The notes under the pieces are model-generated. The model did not search any database and was not told the DNA's origin. It saw nothing but the letters and a program-made list of their open reading frames with translations. From the NCBI GenBank assembly GCA_964589725.1, contig CAZPUJ010000789.1, forward strand, positions 1 through 8,405: a stretch of 8,405 nt of DNA, written 5' to 3'. The translations under genes were made by a program, and so were the position numbers. The stretch comes from CAYSHJ01 sp964589725 (GTDB taxonomy: Bacteria; Planctomycetota; Planctomycetia; Planctomycetales; Planctomycetaceae). Shown one piece after another: positions 5,221-8,405 of this stretch (its first letter is position 1; the number at the start of each line of letters is the position of its first letter).

Positions 5221-6533
5221 CTCACCCCCTGGATGGATTCTTACGCGACAGCTATCGGCGCGAAGACGTGCAGGCGATCACGAGGCACTTGGACGAGCAC
5301 GGCACGTTCCGATTTCCGACCTTTCCCACGGGGCTGTTTTCCGCGGCTCTCGCGGCGTCAGAAGAACTGGAGTACACCGGCTATCAGAACGTGTGGATCC
5401 GCGACAACATCCACATCGCGCATCACTTTCATGTCTTGGGACAGCACGAACCGGCGGTGCGTGCGGTCGAGGCGATCACAAAGTTTCTACGCACGCAACG
5501 GAACAAACTCCGCGACATCATCAGGGGCAAAAGCGATCCGAAGAATGTCATGCAGCGGCCACACATTCGGTTTGATGGCGTGGCCCTCGCAGAGTTATCC
5601 GAGCAATGGGCACACGCGCAGAACGACGCGATCGGCTACTGGCTGTGGCTTTCGAGTAATCTGGCTCGCAAAGGGCACTGGCGGCCGTCGGGTGATGACA
5701 TCAAGCTGCTGGCGAACTTCGTCGAGTACTTGGCGGCGATCCGGTTTTGGGAAGACGAGGACAGTGGCCACTGGGAAGAAGCTCGCAAGATTGAAGCGTC
5801 GAGTATTGGTGCGGCAACGGCCGGACTGCTCGCGCTGCGAGATTATTTCTTGACGATGGCCTCGGAACAGATGCCGCTCGGCGCGACGAAGTCATTCGTC
5901 GATCAAACGTGCCGCCGCGCGGAGTCGCTCGTCGAATGCGGCCGCACCGCCCTCCGAGCGATCTTGCCGGCGGAGTGCGTTCAAGAAGACGACTCGAAGC
6001 GGCGGCGATACGATTCCGCGTTGTTGTTTTTGATTTACCCCTTGCAGATTGTCGACGGCGATATGGCCGAGCTGATTGTCACCGACGCGGTCACTCATTT
6101 GCTGGGTCCGTACGGCGTGCGACGGTATCCGGGAGATTCGTATTGGTGCGCGGATTACAAGACGTTGCTCGATCCGACTAATCGCACAGTCGACTTTAGT
6201 GACGACATGGCGGCTCGCGACCGACTGCTTAAGCCGGGCTTCGAAGCTCAATGGTGCATCTTCGATCCGATCTTGTCAGTGATTCATGGGCAGCGATTTC
6301 AGGCGACCGGCGACTCGCAGCAGTTGTCGCTGCAGACGCATCACCTGAATCGCAGCCTGCGGCAACTGACCGGCGAAGGAACATCTTTCCCACCACTTCG
6401 CTGTCCAGAGTCGTACTACTGCGAGAATGGGCATTGGGTTCCCAACGACATCACGCCGCTATTGTGGACGCAAGCGAACCTGCGGTTGGCCCTGCACGTC
6501 ATGGAACAAAGCCTAGTGATTTTCGATTTGTGA
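5217..6533 (+). CDS. GH15 / phosphorylase-kinase alpha-beta-like protein
   Basis: 438 residues. The (alpha/alpha) toroid fold shared by GH15 glucoamylases and the phosphorylase b kinase regulatory alpha/beta subunits is suggested by several blocks: 'NVWIRDNIHIAHHF' (58-71), 'SGHWEEARKIEASSIGAATAGL' split around 183-204, 'YGVRRYPGDSYW' (299-310), 'FEAQWCIFDPILSVI' (342-356) and 'CPESYYCENGHWVPND' (396-411) followed by 'PLLWTQANLRLAL'. Glu187/Glu188 lie where GH15 enzymes carry the general acid in a WEE context, and Glu398 is a candidate base. Whether it hydrolyses an alpha-glucan or only binds one cannot be told. There is no signal peptide, so the substrate would be cytoplasmic, for example glycogen. 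Start ATG 5217 has GGAG (5207-5210) 6 nt upstream and overlaps the preceding stop; a longer frame from 5103 is unlikely. The last residues 'SLVIFDL' and the stop are encoded by a 7-bp tandem repeat. Confidence 0.8.
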   Translation: MTHPLDGFLRDSYRREDVQAITRHLDEHGTFRFPTFPTGLFSAALAASEELEYTGYQNVWIRDNIHIAHHFHVLGQHEPAVRAVEAITKFLRTQRNKLRDIIRGKSDPKNVMQRPHIRFDGVALAELSEQWAHAQNDAIGYWLWLSSNLARKGHWRPSGDDIKLLANFVEYLAAIRFWEDEDSGHWEEARKIEASSIGAATAGLLALRDYFLTMASEQMPLGATKSFVDQTCRRAESLVECGRTALRAILPAECVQEDDSKRRRYDSALLFLIYPLQIVDGDMAELIVTDAVTHLLGPYGVRRYPGDSYWCADYKTLLDPTNRTVDFSDDMAARDRLLKPGFEAQWCIFDPILSVIHGQRFQATGDSQQLSLQTHHLNRSLRQLTGEGTSFPPLRCPESYYCENGHWVPNDITPLLWTQANLRLALHVMEQSLVIFDL

Positions 6534-6550
6534 TTTTCGATTTTCGATTT
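6518..6550 (+). repeat. 7-bp tandem repeat (GATTTTC) at gene end
   Basis: Units GATTTTC (6518-6524), GATTTGT (6525-6531), GATTTTC (6532-6538), GATTTTC (6539-6545) and partial GATTT (6546-6550). The variant second unit supplies the TGA stop (6531-6533) of the GH15-like gene. Because seven is not a multiple of three, gain or loss of a unit before the stop would change the C-terminus. Confidence 0.85.
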
Positions 6551-6623
6551 GATGCGACCGACAACCATCTCACCCCCCCGGTACTCAACCCGATGTAACC
6601 CTCACACAGAAACCTTCAGCCTC

Positions 6624-7841
6624 ATGTCCCAGCGTGTCGTTTTGGCAATGAGCGGCGGAGTGGACAGTTCCGCCTCGGCGTACTTGCTCAAGCAGCAAGG
6701 CTACGAGGTGATCGGATTGTTCATGCGCTCTGGAGCGACGGAGGAAGTCGCGTCCAGTGCCTGCCGGACGTCGCCGTCACACGCGGCGACGCGACCACAA
6801 GGGGCGGAGCTACCGATCCTGAATGCGAAGAGCCACAAGCAAGGTTGTTGCAGCGCGTCGGACGCGGCGGATGCTCGGCGAGTCGCGGACCTGATGGACA
6901 TTCCGTTTCACGCGCTGAATTTTCAAGATGCCTTTGGACGGATCAAGGATTACTTCGCCGACGAGTACCTCGCCGGTCGCACGCCGAATCCGTGCGTGAT
7001 GTGCAACAACTGGCTGAAGTTCGGCAAGCTATGGGAGTTCGCTCGGCAGGTCGGCGCGGAATTCATCGCGTCGGGGCATTATGCGCGGGTGGTCAGGGGT
7101 CAGGAGTCAGGAGTCAGGGGTCAGGGGTCAGGGGACGAAGAGATGAAGGACTCGGCACAAACAGACGGATGGGTGTCGCCTCCTCGTCCCCTCGCCCTCA
7201 CTCGAGGTCTCGACCGCTCCAAGGATCAGTCGTACGTGCTATTCGGGATCAAGAAGGAGATCCTCGATCGAGTGATCTTCCCGGTCGGGGATTTCGCGAA
7301 GACGGAGATCCGGGACATCGCTCGGCAGGCGGGACTGCGTGTCGCGGACAAGCCGGATAGCCAAGAGATTTGTTTCATTCCGGACAACGACTACGTCGGC
7401 TTTCTGCGGCGGTATCGGGGTGAACAAGAAACGGCGGGTGAGATTGTCGACACGGCGGGGAACGTTATCGGCCATCACGATGGTTTTCAGCAATTCACTG
7501 TCGGGCAGCGCAAGGGGCTGGGTCTCGCGTTCGGCACACCGAGGTACGTGGTCTCCGTTGACCCGGCGACGCGGCAAGTCGCGATCGGCACGCGCGAGGC
7601 GTTGATGGAAACGGAACTGGAAGCCGACCGACTGAACTGGCTGGTCGACGAAGTCCCCGGACGGTTTGTGTGTCAGGCGCAGATTCGTTCACAGCACGAG
7701 GCGGCCGACGCCGAGGTTGAGGTGTTCGACGAGGATCGCCTGCGAGTTCGTTTTGACGAGCCGCAGTTCGGAATCGCTCGCGGACAAGCGGTCGTGCTTT
7801 ACGACGGCGACCGCGTTTTGGGGGGCGGATGGATTCGGTAA
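6624..7841 (+). CDS. mnmA: tRNA-specific 2-thiouridylase
   Basis: Thiolates U34 of tRNA-Lys, -Glu and -Gln (s2U34) using ATP and persulfide sulfur. 405 residues, against about 360-370 usually. Motifs: PP-loop 'SGGVDSS' (10-16), 'GLFMRSG' (31-37), 'PNPCVMCN' (121-128) with nucleophilic Cys124, 'SGHYARV' (150-156), 'KDQSYVLFGI' (200-209), and 'DSQEICFIPDNDY' (245-257) with the second catalytic Cys250; 'GQRKGLG' and the C-terminal beta-barrel follow. Two stretches look inserted. Residues 38-70 are Ser/Ala-rich and end before 'HKQGCCSASDAADARR'. Residues 158-192 are low complexity and encoded partly by six 7-bp repeats. Start ATG 6624 places the PP-loop at the normal position; an earlier frame start at 6549 would add 25 unrelated residues. 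No strong Shine-Dalgarno precedes it. Catalytic residues are intact, so it is probably functional. Confidence 0.96.
   Translation: MSQRVVLAMSGGVDSSASAYLLKQQGYEVIGLFMRSGATEEVASSACRTSPSHAATRPQGAELPILNAKSHKQGCCSASDAADARRVADLMDIPFHALNFQDAFGRIKDYFADEYLAGRTPNPCVMCNNWLKFGKLWEFARQVGAEFIASGHYARVVRGQESGVRGQGSGDEEMKDSAQTDGWVSPPRPLALTRGLDRSKDQSYVLFGIKKEILDRVIFPVGDFAKTEIRDIARQAGLRVADKPDSQEICFIPDNDYVGFLRRYRGEQETAGEIVDTAGNVIGHHDGFQQFTVGQRKGLGLAFGTPRYVVSVDPATRQVAIGTREALMETELEADRLNWLVDEVPGRFVCQAQIRSQHEAADAEVEVFDEDRLRVRFDEPQFGIARGQAVVLYDGDRVLGGGWIR
7091..7132 (+). repeat. Six 7-bp tandem repeats (RGTCAGG) inside mnmA
   Basis: GGTCAGG, GGTCAGG, AGTCAGG, AGTCAGG, GGTCAGG, GGTCAGG, contiguous over 42 nt, and followed by GGACG, a decayed further unit. 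They encode part of 'VRGQESGVRGQGSG' in a surface insert between 'SGHYARV' and the 'GLDRSKDQSY' motif. Six units equal 14 codons, so the frame is kept; any change other than three units would break mnmA. Confidence 0.95.
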
Positions 7842-7871
7842 TGATTAGTTTGTCTCTCGACGAAGAGGATG

Positions 7872-7988
7872 GCTTTCGCACACGGATGTGAGTAAGGCAC
7901 ACGGATGTGAGTAAGGCACACGGATGTGAGTAAGGCACACGGATGGCGGTTAAATCCGCGTCGCTTTCGGGTATCCGTGTGCGAAAGC
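7872..7988. repeat. 16-bp inverted repeat enclosing a 19-bp tandem array
   Basis: The arms GCTTTCGCACACGGAT (7872-7887) and ATCCGTGTGCGAAAGC (7973-7988) are perfect reverse complements. Starting within the left arm, the 19-bp unit GCACACGGATGTGAGTAAG occurs at 7878-7896, 7897-7915 and 7916-7934, identical each time, then an 11-bp partial copy GCACACGGATG at 7935-7945. Each unit carries the 10-mer GCACACGGAT, so four left-arm copies could pair with the single right arm. The rest (7946-7972) is unique. It fills most of the mnmA to membrane-protein gap. Confidence 0.93.
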
Positions 7989-8016
7989 AAATTGGGTTTT
8001 GTTCCTTCGCATCATT

Positions 8017-8022
8017 GAGGGG
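8017..8022 (+). promoter_or_regulatory. Shine-Dalgarno for the membrane protein
   Basis: GAGGGG followed by CATT and then GTG at 8027. The purine run is the only good ribosome-binding site here and supports the GTG start. Confidence 0.6.
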
Positions 8023-8026
8023 CATT

Positions 8027-8405
8027 GTGTCGCAAGCAGACTCCGACAGTGAACTGAAATCAGATTCCGAGCCGTCACCTGTGGCGACGTCGCCAGCGAC
8101 GTCTTCATCCGAATCAGCGGACTCCGTCGTGGAGACTCCGGCTGTTGATCCGAACGCGGGTCTTCCCGATTGGGAGCCGTTAACGCCGGAACTCGTCGAG
8201 GATGAAGCGGTTCGTGGCGACTTCATGTTGCGGTGGGCGGTGGTGTTGCTCGCAGTGTTGATCGGCTGCCAAGCGATCGCGGAATCGACAGTCCTGGTTC
8301 ACGTGAAGACCGGGCAGTATTTGGCAGCGCATGGTTGGTGGCCGCCGGCGAACGATGTGCTCTCCGCGACCGCGACCGATCACCGTTGGGTCAACTTGTC
8401 GTGGT
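8027..8405 (+). CDS. Integral membrane protein, N-terminal part (runs off window)
   Basis: Starts at GTG 8027 and is open to the window end (126 codons plus one base). Residues 1-50 are a Ser/Asp/Glu/Pro-rich, probably disordered cytoplasmic tail ('SQADSDSELKSDSEPSP'). Around residues 66-84 'DFMLRWAVVLLAVLIGCQA' is a first membrane-spanning segment, preceded by an acidic stretch 'PELVEDEAVRG'. Then comes 'LVHVKTGQYLAAHGWWPP' and 'HRWVNLSW'. This order (transmembrane helix, then a 'TG-x-x-x-x-x-HG-x-x-P...W-x-N-x-x-W' loop) resembles large multi-spanning planctomycete membrane proteins related to dolichyl-phosphate-mannose-type glycosyltransferases. That assignment is inference because the diagnostic part lies outside the window. 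Confidence 0.75.
   Translation, partial: MSQADSDSELKSDSEPSPVATSPATSSSESADSVVETPAVDPNAGLPDWEPLTPELVEDEAVRGDFMLRWAVVLLAVLIGCQAIAESTVLVHVKTGQYLAAHGWWPPANDVLSATATDHRWVNLSW

Noticed and set aside
7878..7945. 19-bp repeats as a CRISPR array
   Set aside because: Units are directly adjacent with no unique spacers and no cas genes are present.
7495..8226. Minus-strand open frame (243 codons) across the mnmA end and following repeats
   Set aside because: It runs antisense through the mnmA 3' part, the tandem repeats and the start of the membrane-protein gene; its repeated peptide merely translates the 19-bp array.

Overview
The window looks like ordinary chromosome from a planctomycete (Planctomycetota). 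The evidence is the style of the proteins: a GH15/phosphorylase-kinase-like protein, a membrane protein opening with a 'VKTGQYLAAHG' segment, and a MnmA carrying 'SHKQGCCSAS'. Frequent GTG starts, moderately high GC and dispersed palindromic repeats agree. The phylum is inferred from recognition, not from any search.

Layout. 1-359 (+) is the 3' part of cytidylate kinase (cmk). It converges on a minus-strand run that reads, in transcription order, tRNA-Leu(GAG) (4290-4205), an intrinsic terminator, a probable integrase-gene remnant, a dTDP-glucose 4,6-dehydratase (rfbB, 3864-2878), release factor 2 (prfB, 2756-1646, needing a programmed +1 frameshift) and a DusB-type tRNA-dihydrouridine synthase (1464-379). 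From 4507 the plus strand carries a hypothetical protein overlapping by 4 nt with a GH15/phosphorylase-kinase-like protein, then the tRNA 2-thiouridylase mnmA (6624-7841), and finally the 5' end of a large membrane protein (8027 to the window edge).

How the genes relate. Four loci serve translation: tRNA-Leu, prfB, dus and mnmA. They lie on both strands, so this is proximity rather than one operon. rfbB makes a nucleotide-sugar precursor for surface glycans and has no sugar-pathway partner here. The hypothetical protein and the GH15-like protein are probably translationally coupled and are the least understood module.

Repeats are the most distinctive feature. There is a palindrome supplying the stop codons of both cmk and dus; an inverted pair of 32-nt REP-like elements between prfB and dus; two 7-bp tandem arrays, one at the end of the GH15-like gene and one inside mnmA; and 3.6 copies of a 19-bp unit enclosed by a perfect 16-bp inverted repeat before the last gene. 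I found no convincing defence system, CRISPR array or intact mobile element. The items most worth a second look are the prfB frameshift site without a clear Shine-Dalgarno stimulator, the repeat inside mnmA, and the GH15-like pair.
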